DNA of 64,000 bases from Pseudopyrenochaeta lycopersici (Eukaryota > Ascomycota > Dothideomycetes > Pleosporales > Pseudopyrenochaetaceae): positions 682,001 to 746,000 of the forward strand of contig NHZP01000001.1 of the NCBI GenBank assembly GCA_003313425.1. Direction: 5' to 3'. A program made the position numbers and the translations under genes. Positions 1-11,900 of this stretch are shown piece after piece (within the stretch, counting starts at the first letter, position 1; the number at the start of each line of letters is the position of its first letter). The notes below the pieces were generated by a model that was not told the origin of the DNA, did no database searches, and saw nothing but the letters and a program-made list of their open reading frames with translations.

Positions 1-1225
1 AAAGAAGATAAGCAAAATAAGATTGACGACTTGGAAAGCAATCATTACATAGTAACAGATGCGCCAGTTTTTGGTCTGTTTGATAATGACCCTACTTGCG
101 GTGAGCTATGGATAGATGAATCCCTTTAGTCTGACTGACCAGGAAACGAGCGGCATAATTTGGGCAATAATGGAAGCTGCGTCAAAGAGTCCAATCGTAA
201 CATGTCGATACCTACTGGGTACGATCTCCTACTTCAATTAGTGCAGCCCTCAAAAGGCATATTGTGAACATACCTGAACAGCACCGAAGGCCATCTCAAG
301 GAAACCCGAGCCGCATCCAAACAAAGCGCCTCCTACAATCATCTGATTGATGCTATGCCCAGTAGCAGAGACTATGCTTCCGAGAATTAGGATGCACGCT
401 CCAGCGATGAAGAACCTGAAAGGTAGAGATAACAAGGTTAGCTCATGCGCTATCAATACTCCGTCGCAGTTTATCCCACCATCTTCGTCCAAATATATCT
501 GATAATCGTCCACCAATTGTCACGAACATCGCGCCGCCTAGGTTCCAGGCTAGCCATGGTGATGACACAGTCAGTCAAGTTTTCAGGGAGATGGGAAGAG
601 ATATTCGATGCCAAATGTTGAAGCACTTCGATTATCTTCAGGATCATGTGATGAGGAACATTACATACTGCGGAAACATTAGTAGGACATATTGATATTC
701 ATTATAGGATTTACTTTACCAGATTGTGATCCATGTATATCTAGGGTCAGGTCCCAGATCTGCATTGATATACCCAAGGATCGAGGGGGGAATGAGAAGG
801 GTGAACAGATATCTAGATACGCCTATAGGTCAGCAGAATATTGCTGCAGGGATTATCCAATAATATTTTAGGCCTTGGGTACTTATGAGATGCTCTGAGA
901 GCTTTTTATGGCGGCTATAATAGCCCCTGGTAAGTCGCTCCAAGCAAGTTTGACTCAATTCCGCCGTGCATTTAAGTTGGCTTACATACGCATTGTAACA
1001 CGTCGCCATTGTAACCGCGGCCATGAGCGTTCCAAAAGTCCTGTACGCCGTGAGCAACCGCCCTACGTTTAAATCAACAAATACGTACATCCCCACCTCC
1101 TCACCCGTAGTTTGCAAATGACGCACAATGTCCTCATTTGCATCATTGCCCCGGTCTGATGCACTCGCACTACCGATCATTTCGATACGAGCAGCTTCCG
1201 CCTTGTCGTTAAAAAAGGCTGACAT
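1..1225 (-). CDS. TRI12-like MFS efflux transporter, 5' part, possibly disrupted
   Basis: Major facilitator superfamily protein of the fungal TRI12/siderophore-toxin efflux type, a 12-14 segment drug:H+ antiporter of the plasma membrane. Exons read on the minus strand: 1225-1089, 1040-990, 812-720, 549-480, 415-274, 228-140, 91 to beyond the left edge. Recognisable pieces in order are EEVGMTFGTLMAAVTMAT, TLLIPPSILGYINADLGP, GGRLSDIFGRRWFFIAGA, EIVPSRYRHVTIGLFDAAS and NWRICYYVMIAFQ, the usual order in this family. Exon 3 ends with phase 2 at a clean GTAAAG donor, but exon 4, which continues the expected WITI-SWNLGG motif, needs phase 1. The model is therefore one base out of frame there. Either a one-base insertion has made it a pseudogene, splicing is unusual, or there is a sequence error. 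All other junctions are in phase. Family assignment is secure; functionality is not. Confidence 0.75.
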
Positions 1226-1907
1226 AGTGTATAGAGCTTATTCAAAGATGAGTTTAATACTAAAGCATTGCTTTATAGAGTCAGATTCAAAGGACATGCA
1301 CCAGTCTAAGTACTTAACCTGGCACGCACATCAGCCGTGACCTTTTAAACTATTGCCCATAAGTTACCGATAAGGATGGCAGCATCTCACATCTACGCAG
1401 AGCACACTAGAGCATACCCGCGTATACTCGGAGGGGTGTCCTTGCTACAGACGTGGGGATAAGTACGGGATTAGCCTTTGTGGTGAAGGGTGTCGTAGAG
1501 ATTGGCGGGGTTTGAAGGCTTGTGACGTTATGCGTCATTGGATTACAATCCACCTCGGAAAACCTTAACCAAGCCTTGTACTCTTTGCTTCTAACATAAT
1601 GATCATTGGGCGGTTGGCACTCGGAAAGCAGCAATAAGCCAAGTGCGAATCGTCAATTCCGGAAAAAGCGGCTGTCGGCCAAGTTTAGGCTATGCCACGA
1701 TGCATGTTTATGCCCATCGTCCTCTGCTCTCTGGAAAAGGGTAAGCTTTACAAACGATTCTTTTCGAGGCACAAGCCTTGAAAACGGAATTCTCGAAGCC
1801 GTTACCTGTCGTGATTGACAATGCTTAACGCAAATGTTGCTATGGCGTAAACCAGAAGGCTTGAAAAGACGTTTATTGATGAAAGGAGCAGTAGGGACCT
1901 GCATTTT
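1226..1907. other. intergenic, nothing recognised
   Basis: Spacer of 682 bp between the start of the transporter gene and the stop of the acetate transporter gene. Short open frames on both strands show no family resemblance. It presumably holds the promoter of the transporter and the 3' end of the acetate transporter gene. Confidence 0.5.
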
Positions 1908-2891
1908 CTATTCCTTCTTCTCGTTTTCCATGGTCGCCAACTCAACATCTGTCCTTCCCCAGTAATGGCTCAGATCTCCGACCGGCAAATTAACCGACCA
2001 TCGCATCTCCGCTGCCATGATCACAAAGAGCATGTACCAACCTAGTATCGCCACAACGAACAATAACGCGCCACCAGCCTTCTAAAGATCAGTACTCGGC
2101 CGTACTCTTACGAAAACAACATACCTTCTGCAATCGCAAGGCTTTCTTAAATTTTCCATCGCTCAATGCCCAATACGCACCACTGAGCACCCAAGACCCA
2201 ACCGTAACGAACCCGAAGATGCCTGCAAATACTGCATTGATCCTGATCGTGAACAGCCAAAACGTGCCCAATGCGAAGCCCCAAACAAGTAGATAAAGCG
2301 CGATGACTGCATTCATCTCCTTTGATACCGCTCCAGCTGCTGCATCCCCGGTGGGGGAGTATGCACTCGCTAGCCCGAGCGTGGGAAGTTGCAGAAGCCC
2401 AAAAGACAGCCAGAACACGCAAAATAGGCCACATACCATCATGGGGAAGAATTGGGCCTGAATCCAAAGAAAAATTGTGGAGAGAAGGAGAAGAACTGGT
2501 CCCGTAAAGAAAAAAATGCCGCTGAATGTTGTTAGGAAGGACATCTACCAAGCTGATGAAGACTTACGCAACAGCAGGTAGCCCGCTCGCGCCACCCCAT
2601 CCCATTAAAACCATGGAAAATGTAAATGTAGATATAACAAAACTAACCGTCCTTCAGCGTGCAATTTATCATACCTACCGTGTCAACATACCCGAGAAAC
2701 CCCAATGGAGTTGCGTTTGCAAACTTAGTGTTGGCTGCACGTGGGACTTTTGGAGCCAAGTACAATTTCTCAAAAAGTTCCGGGCTCAAGGAGATATTTG
2801 TCATAGTATGTGCTAGCTGTGGCTCCTTCTCAATCTGATCGGATCGAGTGCCATTAAGACTCGGCTTCGCTGCTGTTATAGATGTCGCCAT
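1908..2891 (-). CDS. acpA: GPR1/FUN34/YaaH-family acetate transporter (AcpA/Ato2-like)
   Basis: Six-helix plasma-membrane carrier importing acetate with protons, as known for Aspergillus AcpA and yeast Ato proteins. Exons 2891-2692, 2642-2568, 2521-2125 and 2081-1908 join in phase to 846 nt, 281 aa. The family signature is complete across two introns: NATPLGFLGFVISTFTFSM, then LMGWGGASGLPAVAGIFFF. Hydrophobic segments follow, then the conserved C-terminal WSVNLPVGDLSHYWG and a charged tail. The start was chosen at the ATG of MATSITAAKPS, which leaves the usual hydrophilic N-terminus of about 60 residues. All introns are GT-AG and 43-49 bp long. It sits between an efflux transporter and a laccase on the same strand, but nothing visible shows shared regulation. 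Family is clear; orthology to AcpA rather than an ammonium-export Ato paralogue is inferred. Confidence 0.9.
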
Positions 2892-3709
2892 CTTTGCTAA
2901 AACTTCTGTGTGAAGACGTGGACCGCATCCAAGCTGGGGTCGCAAAACTTATAAGGATTGGGTTGCGTAGCATATCTGCACCTCCCATGTATAAACACAC
3001 AAGCGTTCTAGTGGGGTCACAGCTTAGCTTCTCCGGTCTTGCTAAACAGACCTGATGGGTACGAGTCCTGTACCTCGTCACTTCAGTCAGAGCATATCAT
3101 TCGTCAGACAGCTCCGCAAGATCCTGTACACCCTTTCAGTGGTTGGTTGGTTAGCTATGCGTCCTGTATGACCCCACAATTTAATTCCGACTTGAAGGCA
3201 CTGATGCGTCCAAGATTCGTATGCACGGTTCTGAATGTGGTGATTCAAGACGTGCTTCCCCGCTCCCCCTCTCTACCCCGGCCAAATAAGAGTGGATCCT
3301 GGTGGGTCAATCCTGAGAATACTCCGGGCCCCATCATTAAACCACAATAAGACCCCGCCACTATACATTGCCTTACATAAACAATCGGAGTTGAATACGT
3401 TCAAAATGAATGGGACTTTCAAATCCATGGTTTGGTGATGAGACAAGTACTTTCTTATGATATTTACAGTAAAGATCGGTGAAAAGTGAGTTGTGCATCT
3501 ATTCGACAGCGAGAGATGGAAAGAAACTGTGAGGATGACGCATGAATTTATGTCGAACCAAATGGCGTAAACGAGTGTAAGAATGTAAAAGAGTGGCTGT
3601 AGAAAAAAATATTCCCAGTATATACCAAGAACAGGAGCACAATTGAGCAGTCCCACGTTGTAACCTAGTATTTCTTTCCGTTGTTAGGTGCGTGGCCTCT
3701 TTGCGCCAC
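2892..3709. other. intergenic, nothing recognised
   Basis: About 820 bp between the acetate transporter start and the laccase stop. Hydrophobic minus-strand open frames at 3273-3777 are read-through of the laccase 3' region in other frames and are not treated as genes. No repeat or RNA was seen. Confidence 0.5.
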
Positions 3710-5819
3710 TTACGCCAAATCAAAAGAAGAGTACTCATGGAGAAGAGGAGGCCAGCGCTTTTTGAGGCCAGAGTCATCTTGAGGATAGATATCTGTTGTC
3801 CCTGCTTTGTACTGCCGTGAATGAATGAATCAGCAAAAGTTCATTTCACTCAAAGAATTGAGGGTTACTACTCACCGCTGCCCAGTTGTTACAAGTACTC
3901 CACCACTCTGAGCCTGTCGGTGGGAGAGATATTTGGGGTTTGCGCTCCAAAAACTGGATACTCAATCCCATGCCAACGTGAAAAGCGATATGACAATGCA
4001 TAAGCCAAGCTCCAGGGTTATCGGTAGGGTATGCGATGACTAGCCAGCCACCACCCGGGAGTTGGGCAACATCGCGACGAGGCGGGTTGGTAAAGCGTAG
4101 CTGGTTGAAGTTATTGGCCACGCTAAATTGGCCCGGGCCTGCACCAAGAATATAGCTATCGTGTCCATGAAGATGAATGGGATGAGCAATGGGAGGTGCA
4201 CCGGCTGCCTGCTGGATAACCCAGTACGTCCACTATCATAGTCAGTATGAGAGTCGAATGTAGATGTGGAATACGTGCCGTGGTTGCAGAGGTAGATGGG
4301 ACTTGAACGACATTGTATGAAGCGGGAAAATTGTTATTATTTTGGGCTACATATTTGATGGTAGGGTTTCCTGGGTCGATAATCATGGATGTTCCGTTGA
4401 TAGTCCAGAGGACTGTGTTACCGTTGGTAGCAACAGGACCGAAGGCCACAGGAAGGTTTTTGGCTTGGGCGGCGAATGTCGAACTAGTGACATTCTTCAC
4501 GATCTTGGGAGTTGTTACTGGGTCCAAGCAACCTGTTGGGGGACTTGCGGGTGGACTTGTGGTGGGATCTGAAACCGTTTGGCCTTGGTAAGTGAAAATG
4601 GCGCGGCCTTCGCGAGCGTTTCGCGATTGACATTGTAGATCGGCCGCAGCGCGGAACCAGTAGTTGCCGGCAGCTTGGTTTGCTGTAAAGATGACATCGT
4701 AGCGTTGGCCTAGGCGAAATCTATTAACTTATATCTATGGCCGGAGAACCGTGAACAAACCTATTCCAATCTGAATGTAGTTGGTAGTGTATGGAATGAT
4801 AGGAACAAAGTCCGTGGCAATGACAGAGAAAGGATGACCATCCAGGTTGACAAGTAAATTTGTGTCCACAGAGGTATTGATGAGGCGAAGCCGATAAGTC
4901 TTACCAGTTTGAATGGTGACCTTGTGGTATGCGCCGCCGCCAGCTGCATTCTTGGCAGTGCCGTTGATTAGAATGTTGTCGCCAATTGGGGGCCCGAGAC
5001 CGGCCTGTCCGTTCGTGAATGCGCGAGCAGCTGCCTGGTATGCTGTAATATAATACCAATCCGTCATAGGCATAACGCCGAGATCTTCATCATAATTGGC
5101 TGTAGCAGGGCCGTTGATCTGGACTGTGCCGACGACACCATCGCCATATTGGTGCGAGAAATGGCTGTGATACCAACTTGTGCCATACTCAGTGGCCTGG
5201 AACTCGTAGGTTTTAACATCGCCTGGAGCTAAAGCACATTCAGTGATGCCATTGGTGCCATCTTGAATATTCTTGTTCAGCATGCGGATACCGTGCCAAT
5301 GGATGGATGTGCCATTATGCTGGAGTAAGTTTCGGACCGTGACTCTTATTGTGTCCCCCCAATTGGCGACGATTGTTGGGCCCGGCGTTCGACCTGGAAC
5401 TTGTCAGTTGCGGGCATGCTAATAGCATGGGTGAGGCTGAACCATTGACCAACATGCAGACCCTGGAACCAGCGCCGTCCGGGTTGCAGGTAGTATTCTC
5501 AATTCGAAGATTATAGGCACGAACTACTCCAGTGTTAGGCCAGGAAGTATACATGTCGGTGTGAGAAGCTTTTCTCGTTAGCGTGCAAGGCCGATGCCAA
5601 AGTGACCTGAGGCATACTGAATCCCGGAGCCCAACAGTGTCTAGTATTTGGTCCATGACCAGGGCCCATACATAACGCTGGAGACTGGCGTTCTTCCAGA
5701 GCATCTCGCTTTGGAGTAAAAGGAGTAAGTTCGACTTGTTCGAGAGGAATAGCTGCTACATTGGCAAGATAATTGGAAAGTCCCAGAAGGACTACTCCTA
5801 AAGTGAAGGCCGACTTCAT
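3710..5819 (-). CDS. secreted ascomycete laccase (multicopper oxidase)
   Basis: Blue copper oxidase that couples one-electron oxidation of phenols to reduction of O2 to water, secreted. Exons 5819-5618, 5568-5443, 5393-4761, 4709-4279, 4232-3876 and 3811-3710 total 1851 nt, 616 aa, exactly in frame. The N-terminus is a signal peptide (MKSAFTLGVVLLGLSNYLA) with a later KR site before the mature part. All four copper signatures are present: SIHWHGIRM, GTSWYHSHFSHQYGDGVVG, AHPIHLHGHDSYILG and WLMHCHIAFHVGMGLSIQF. The residue ten after the type-1 Cys is Leu. The last exon encodes DDSGLKKR followed by 14 residues, the C-terminal plug and processing site typical of ascomycete laccases. The fourth intron needs a GC donor (ACG|GCACGT...GATAG|TGG). 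Function could be pigment, lignin or phenolic detoxification; the sequence does not decide which. Confidence 0.93.
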
Positions 5820-8800
5820 AATCGTTTGGTACGATGATAAGAGAGAGCTCAAAGTTGTAAAGACTGACAAGAAGAGAAGGAAGAAGAAGAAACGGCCACC
5901 AGAGTTGCTCACAGGATGCCCTGGGTGTTTGAACGTGGAAGATCATGGTTCTTATAGGCGTTGAGCCAGAGCAATATCCACCATGAATATTGCTCTGTAG
6001 AATTAAAATGAACAAAAGGTCTATTTTGGGGCCATACACGTAGAGAAGTGGCCGTTCACACTTCTGCAGTTTCTCCGTCATCGAATGATCTACTCGATGT
6101 CCGGGTAGGGTAGCGAACACGAGGGTCATTTTCACATAGTCGACAAGATGGACGGAGATTTGAGGTTCGAAAATGGGCTCAGAGGCTTAAAGAAACGAGT
6201 CGCTGGGCTTGCAATAGGTGCAAATTTAAAACTATCCACTACACTGAATCTGAACGACTGCATGCAGATGATGCCACCTGTCCAAGGTATCATCGCGACA
6301 CCAGGTTTAGAGGCCTTTGAACACAGCACTTGATTTGCAAGATTTGGTCAATACGAGTTCCCCTCGTGATAGCTGAGAGTGAAGAACATTCAGAGCCAAA
6401 GTCCGTACCATCCAGAATAGGTGTCCAGAGCCTAAAAATAGATACTAAAGAAAGCGTTTGCACGATACTTCGGCAAAAAACTAAAGTTAATACATCTCAC
6501 TATCACATTCATACTTATATTTAATTATTTGAAGCCTTCACAGTTGTGGAACTAGGTCCGTCAGTGATGGGCTCGCTACAGTCCGTTGTCACCCGAGTCG
6601 CATCTATCTATCACGCTATCATACTCGAAATACCAGAAACTTAGAACAGCGGAAGGGCCCTGTATTTGCGCACCCAAATTCACTACAGGGTGAAGAAATC
6701 GGGGCGTACAGGTTAGCTCCCGAGTGCACAGTCGACCTCTCTGTGGAATAAGTTGGAGGATTTGCGCGTACCAAGGTGAAGTGACGAAGTTGAAGGAACG
6801 GTGGGCTAATCAATGGATCAGCAAAATATAATTCTAATTATAGAACAGAATCTACAACCAGCATCAGGATGGCGCTTGCTATGTTGTAAATTCGTTGATG
6901 CCACTCAATGCCTGGAAACTCACCACCGGCAGTGTGAAGTTATACGAACATTCGCAGAGTGACTGCAAATTGCCAAAAATCATAATTGTAGGACCAATAC
7001 TGTAAGCGCACCAAGACGCGTGTATACTGGTAGCCATGAATGTGTCAAGGATGCAACGTTGCGTCGAATCTACAAAAGGCGGCACCGAGCGAGGCCGCTG
7101 TAAGATAATGAGCCTATGTTCGATTCCAGCATGAAGGTAAGCGAGAGCCGGTGTGCATGCCTGCAGGTCTGTAAACGGACCTGCAAACCAATACCATGTA
7201 CCAGGAACCTCGTCTGTTTTTCCCATAAACTCTCTGCATGGCTTTACGATGGCAATTTCCGTAGGGCTTGGCTTACGGTGTTGGCTGTCGAATCAAGTCC
7301 AATCATTGATCTGGTGTTGATACTAGACGCAGGGAGATCAGAAACTCGTAATCGCTGCAAAAACTGCACATTTTGGCGGGCGAATATTGAAGCTTAAGGC
7401 ACTCAGTTTGATGGAAAATGACACTGCAGCAAGTCCGTAGAATTTGCTTGGTGGAGTTTCGAAGTGTCCGCGATGCATCCAGCAGCAGAAAAGATGTTTT
7501 GTAGATGCTTAGCGGTCACTGCGTCTGTCGGCTGAGGACAGAAGAAATGCTTCAGTCGAGCTTTGGAGCACATATTCGCCTGTGCTAGTAGACAGTGACT
7601 GTTGGCGACGTTGGCGATGGTCAATCGTGTGGGGCCGTCATATCGAGATCGCTGTGTCCTCTTGTTTTGTTTACACATACAGAGAAATGCGGCACAGCCA
7701 TTGTGCCGCCAAGAACATGGTACTCCAGCACATCTTTGCTTTCTTTTTATCAAGGAAAATATTTTTTGTTATACATTTGACACACGAATTGGTGCTGACA
7801 TCCCGAAGTCGATTTCTGGAAAGCCTGGCGGTATCCCGACCAAGGTGCAGTCACCATAACTTCCGCCTCGCCTGCCGCCGCTGGCCTCTGAGAATGGCAT
7901 TTCTGCGCATCTGCTACTGCGTCAATGTACTATTCTTTCGCTAGAGACATACTTGAGAGCTGCGACAGAACTGCCGCTTCGATGCACGAATCTTATTATC
8001 TAGAACATAGATTTGGTCTTGGATGAGAGCTGACTAGTGAACTTGACACAGCCTTCGAGGGAATTTCGGAACTATTCCTGCTCTAGGTTGAATTATGTAG
8101 CCACGTGCCTCCAACGGCAGCTTGGCGACTTTGGGGTACCGACACGGCTAGCAACACGGGTGATACCAAATGCGTAACAGGCAAAGGTTTCTGAACAGTC
8201 TTCACTCACAAATGGAAGGAAGTAAAGGTGGGGCCTTCATGTGGAGTGTTGATCAGTAGGCTCGCCCCGCAGACCAGGGGTTTTCGATGGCGCACTTGGC
8301 ATGTATTCCCCGCCCATGCTATGTGATGTCTCCGGAGAACTATTCTGAAATGTGAAGCTCGTACTATTTGCTCTCAACGCGCAGCGCTCATCACTTGCCA
8401 TAGCTGAACGATCGTCACTTGCCGCCCCCTCCTTGTTTATTCTCGTTTTCGCGCTGGAGCATGCTCTGCCACGTTGTGTTTATCATAACGTTCATTAGGC
8501 AAGGAATATTATAGGATGTGATCATGGATCACAATATTGTTCCCAAATCTACAGACGCCTTCTAGTCAACCCACACACAGCGATGCCATGGCTTTTTACC
8601 TTGCTGTACGTCTCGAAAACGAATCCCCTCGCTATACACGTGCATATTGCTCAACCTAGTTGGCCCATGCTGCGTTTCCCTATATTGACTACTATGATTA
8701 CCCACTGAGTTTGGCCAAAATACGAAGAACACATAACAAGCCACTTGATTCTCAAGCCTGTGAGCTTGGCTAGAACACCGAAAAAGTAGCGTTTTGTTGA

Positions 8801-8984
8801 TCTCACGGCTTCCCGCTCCCATTCAAGGTTGAGAAAAGCACAACACTCGGTGTGTGTATACCTGAAAGCCTTATCAAACCTCAAACAAAAGCATATTCGT
8901 TATTTCTATTGGCTTCTTGAAAGAATCTCTGGTGCTCTGGATCCGATCTTTGATGGCTACTTCCACGATGCTTTTGAACCCCCA
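5820..8984. other. 3.2-kb region without recognisable genes
   Basis: Between the laccase start and the NLR stop. The part next to 5820 is the laccase promoter. The rest contains only short open frames on both strands, up to about 120 codons, with no signal peptide, domain or conserved motif I recognise and no plausible splice chain joining them. It is neither strikingly AT-rich nor repetitive by eye. It could hold a lineage-specific small gene or decayed sequence. Confidence 0.5.
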
Positions 8985-11900
8985 TCAAATCTCTACAACC
9001 TCAACGTCATCTTCCTTCGTCTTATCTCCCACCCCTCCTTCCTCCTTATGTCCTATCTCTGCCAACTTTTCTTCCATTTCTCTTAGTTCAATATCCGCAC
9101 GACTGACATCCGCATGTTCTACACCAAGCTCACCGCCCAAGACTCTTCTCAAGCCTCCCAAACCGTGTCTTGCTATGTCTATGGCCTCTTCATACCTGCC
9201 CCGCGCAAAAACAACTTTCGCCACGTGGTGCATTGTCTTATACCTGTATGGATGTTCATCACCGAGCAGCCTTTCACGCGATATGAGAGCACGTTGCGCT
9301 AGTTCTTCGGCCTCCTGGAGCTTCGGATCTCCCAAATCATGGGATGGTACGATGATGGCTTGGAGGTAGAGATTTTTGGAGAGGAACATGACAGATGTCA
9401 AAACATTTGGAGAATCAGGACCCATATGCTTCTCCAACTTGCTGAGAGAATCGCGAATTACTTCTTCACCTTTCTTGTAGTTACCTTGTAACGTAAGTAT
9501 ATAACCCCAATGGCTGACGGGGGGGAGCGTCCAGGGATGCTCTGACCCTAAGACACGGTTACGACCATCTATTGATCTCCGGGCTGCAACTACAGCTTCT
9601 TCAAGTTTGCCAAGATGCCGGAGGATGACTGCTAACCCGCCCGTAGCATCGAGTGTCTGTGGATGTTCTTCACCTTGCACGCGCTTGAAAGTCTCGATCA
9701 GCGTCCTTGAACGTATTTCAGCTTCATCGTAACGGCCCATATCTGTGAAAAATACGGGGTAATTGCACATTGTTGTGAGCGTCTTCCAATGCTCATCTCC
9801 GAGGAGGCGTTGCTTAGCTGCCAGGCTGCGCTCATAGTAGGGATCAGCCTCCTCATATCTTCCCATTTGATGTAAAATCCAACCCATGTCATGCAATGAA
9901 TCTATGAGATTGTCAGCGGCTATATATCACTTTGCATAATTAACCTCTTACCTGCTGTGTCCGGATGGTCATCACCATAGATGCGTTCCCGTACACTGAG
10001 CATGTTTTCTTTCAGATCTTTTGCCTCCAGATACTTACCCTGTATCTCCAAGATGAAGCCCAGAGTCCCTGCTATTTCGAGTGTATCTGGATGCTCGTCG
10101 CCAAGGAGGCGAGTGCGTGATGCTAGCGTATCACGAGCAAGATCCTCCGCAACGCTGAACTGACCTAATTCCCACAGTTCTAGAGCGAGACCGGCTGCTG
10201 AACGGAGTGTATCGAGATGTTCCAACCCAAGAACATCTTTACGGGTGTCCAAGTTTGCTTGGTGAAGGGCGGAGGCCGCTTGATGTTTGCCTTGGTCACC
10301 GACTATTGTCGCGACGATGTGCGCTGTTGCGAGTGCCTCGGCACTATTCTTACTGAAAATGGACTCCTTCTTGATGAGGGTCTCTTGGGCAAGTTGCAAT
10401 GCTTGGTCCTTCTTAGCCTGACTACGAAGGCACCAAGCAAGCTGGTCCTGCGCTCGTAATGTCTCAGCACTATCTGGGCCCCCTAATTCCACCTTCAATT
10501 GTATCAGTTCGATAAGCTTTTTCTCAGCGGTAGCATAATCCCCTCGTCCAATTTGGAAATTAGCTGTATTCTCTAATAACTTAGCTCGGGCAGAGCGATG
10601 CTCAGTGTCCACAGGGCTCTCAAGAACGGTGTCAGCATGCACGATCAGGGTCTTGCATAAGGTCCATGTCTTGAACGAGCTAGAGTTGTTAGTAATTTAG
10701 AGTACTGAGGAGTGTCACTGAGGCCATACCCATCGGGAAAGTTATCACTAATGAGCTTGAAAGCGTCTTCGCGAAATTTCTTTGTGTGCCCATTACGTCC
10801 TTCTTGCTCAAGCCATCTTCTCACGCTCAACTGTACCAGCCGGTGCATAGTAAATGTCTCGGTCTTTGTATTCTCTGTAACCAAGTTGTATCCCTTAAGA
10901 GAGCCGAATGCTTTGTCTGTTTTGATACTACCAGCTTTCGGCCTGAACTTCTCGAGCAACGATATCGGAATATCCTGGCGATTAAGAAATGCCATGACGG
11001 ATAAGAACTCGATCGCTAGTGGGCCTGACGCGCTGTCAGCCTTTAGCCGATTCAACGACATCCAAGTAGTGTTCAGAACCGTTTTGGGTGTCTCATCGTC
11101 GGCCTTCAAAATTGAGATACAAGGTTAGCGTCTATCTTATGCGTAGTCCGTACATGGAAACTTGCCTCACCCAGTCCAACAATTTCTTCTTCGAGCAGCT
11201 CCTGACGACTTTCCTCACTCTCATAGTAGAGCTTGAGATATCGGGCAATACTGGTAGTATTCTCGCGCATGTAGCAGGCCGCATGCGCAATCGCGAGTGG
11301 AATATATGAAAGTTCTTCGAGAAGAATTTGCGCATCGTGACTTTGGTCATCTTCCCAGTCATCTGCGAATATAGTTTTGAGAAGGTCCAGGCCTTCAAGC
11401 TTAGACAAGGGGTCCAGACGAACGTGGTCACGGGCAAGATCCATGGCAACGCTTTTATACCTGGAATTTGGTGATCATGCAGTCAGTATGTGTTATATAA
11501 ACATTTCATGTAAAATGCTCCTTACCTTGTAGTGAATAGGACGTGTCCATGCCCGGTTCTGGGAATACAGGGTAGCATCTTGAACCTTCCCTTGCCATTA
11601 TTCGCATCCAAGACTTTCTTGTCATCGACATTGTCAACAATGAGAAGCCATTTACCATTTGCTGGATCCTCAAGCCACTTTTGGATGAGATTGCGCACGT
11701 TTGTGTCCACAGAAGGTGGAATTCCAAGCTCTTCCACGATTGCTTGTAGTCCTTTATCGAATACGTCGGCCTTAGTTGCAGGCACCCAGAAAATGGAGTA
11801 CGAGGGGTAAAACTTCTTCCATCTTTCGGCTAGCTCCATGGCAACTTGAGTTTTGCTTTGCAAATTAGTCTCTCAGATAAACGAACTTCTAATTTCATAC

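Noticed and set aside
3499..3777. Hydrophobic minus-strand frame beginning MTLASKSAGLLFSMS
   Set aside because: It is the last laccase exon read in another frame; spliced correctly the same bases encode the DSGL processing site and the laccase stop at 3710.
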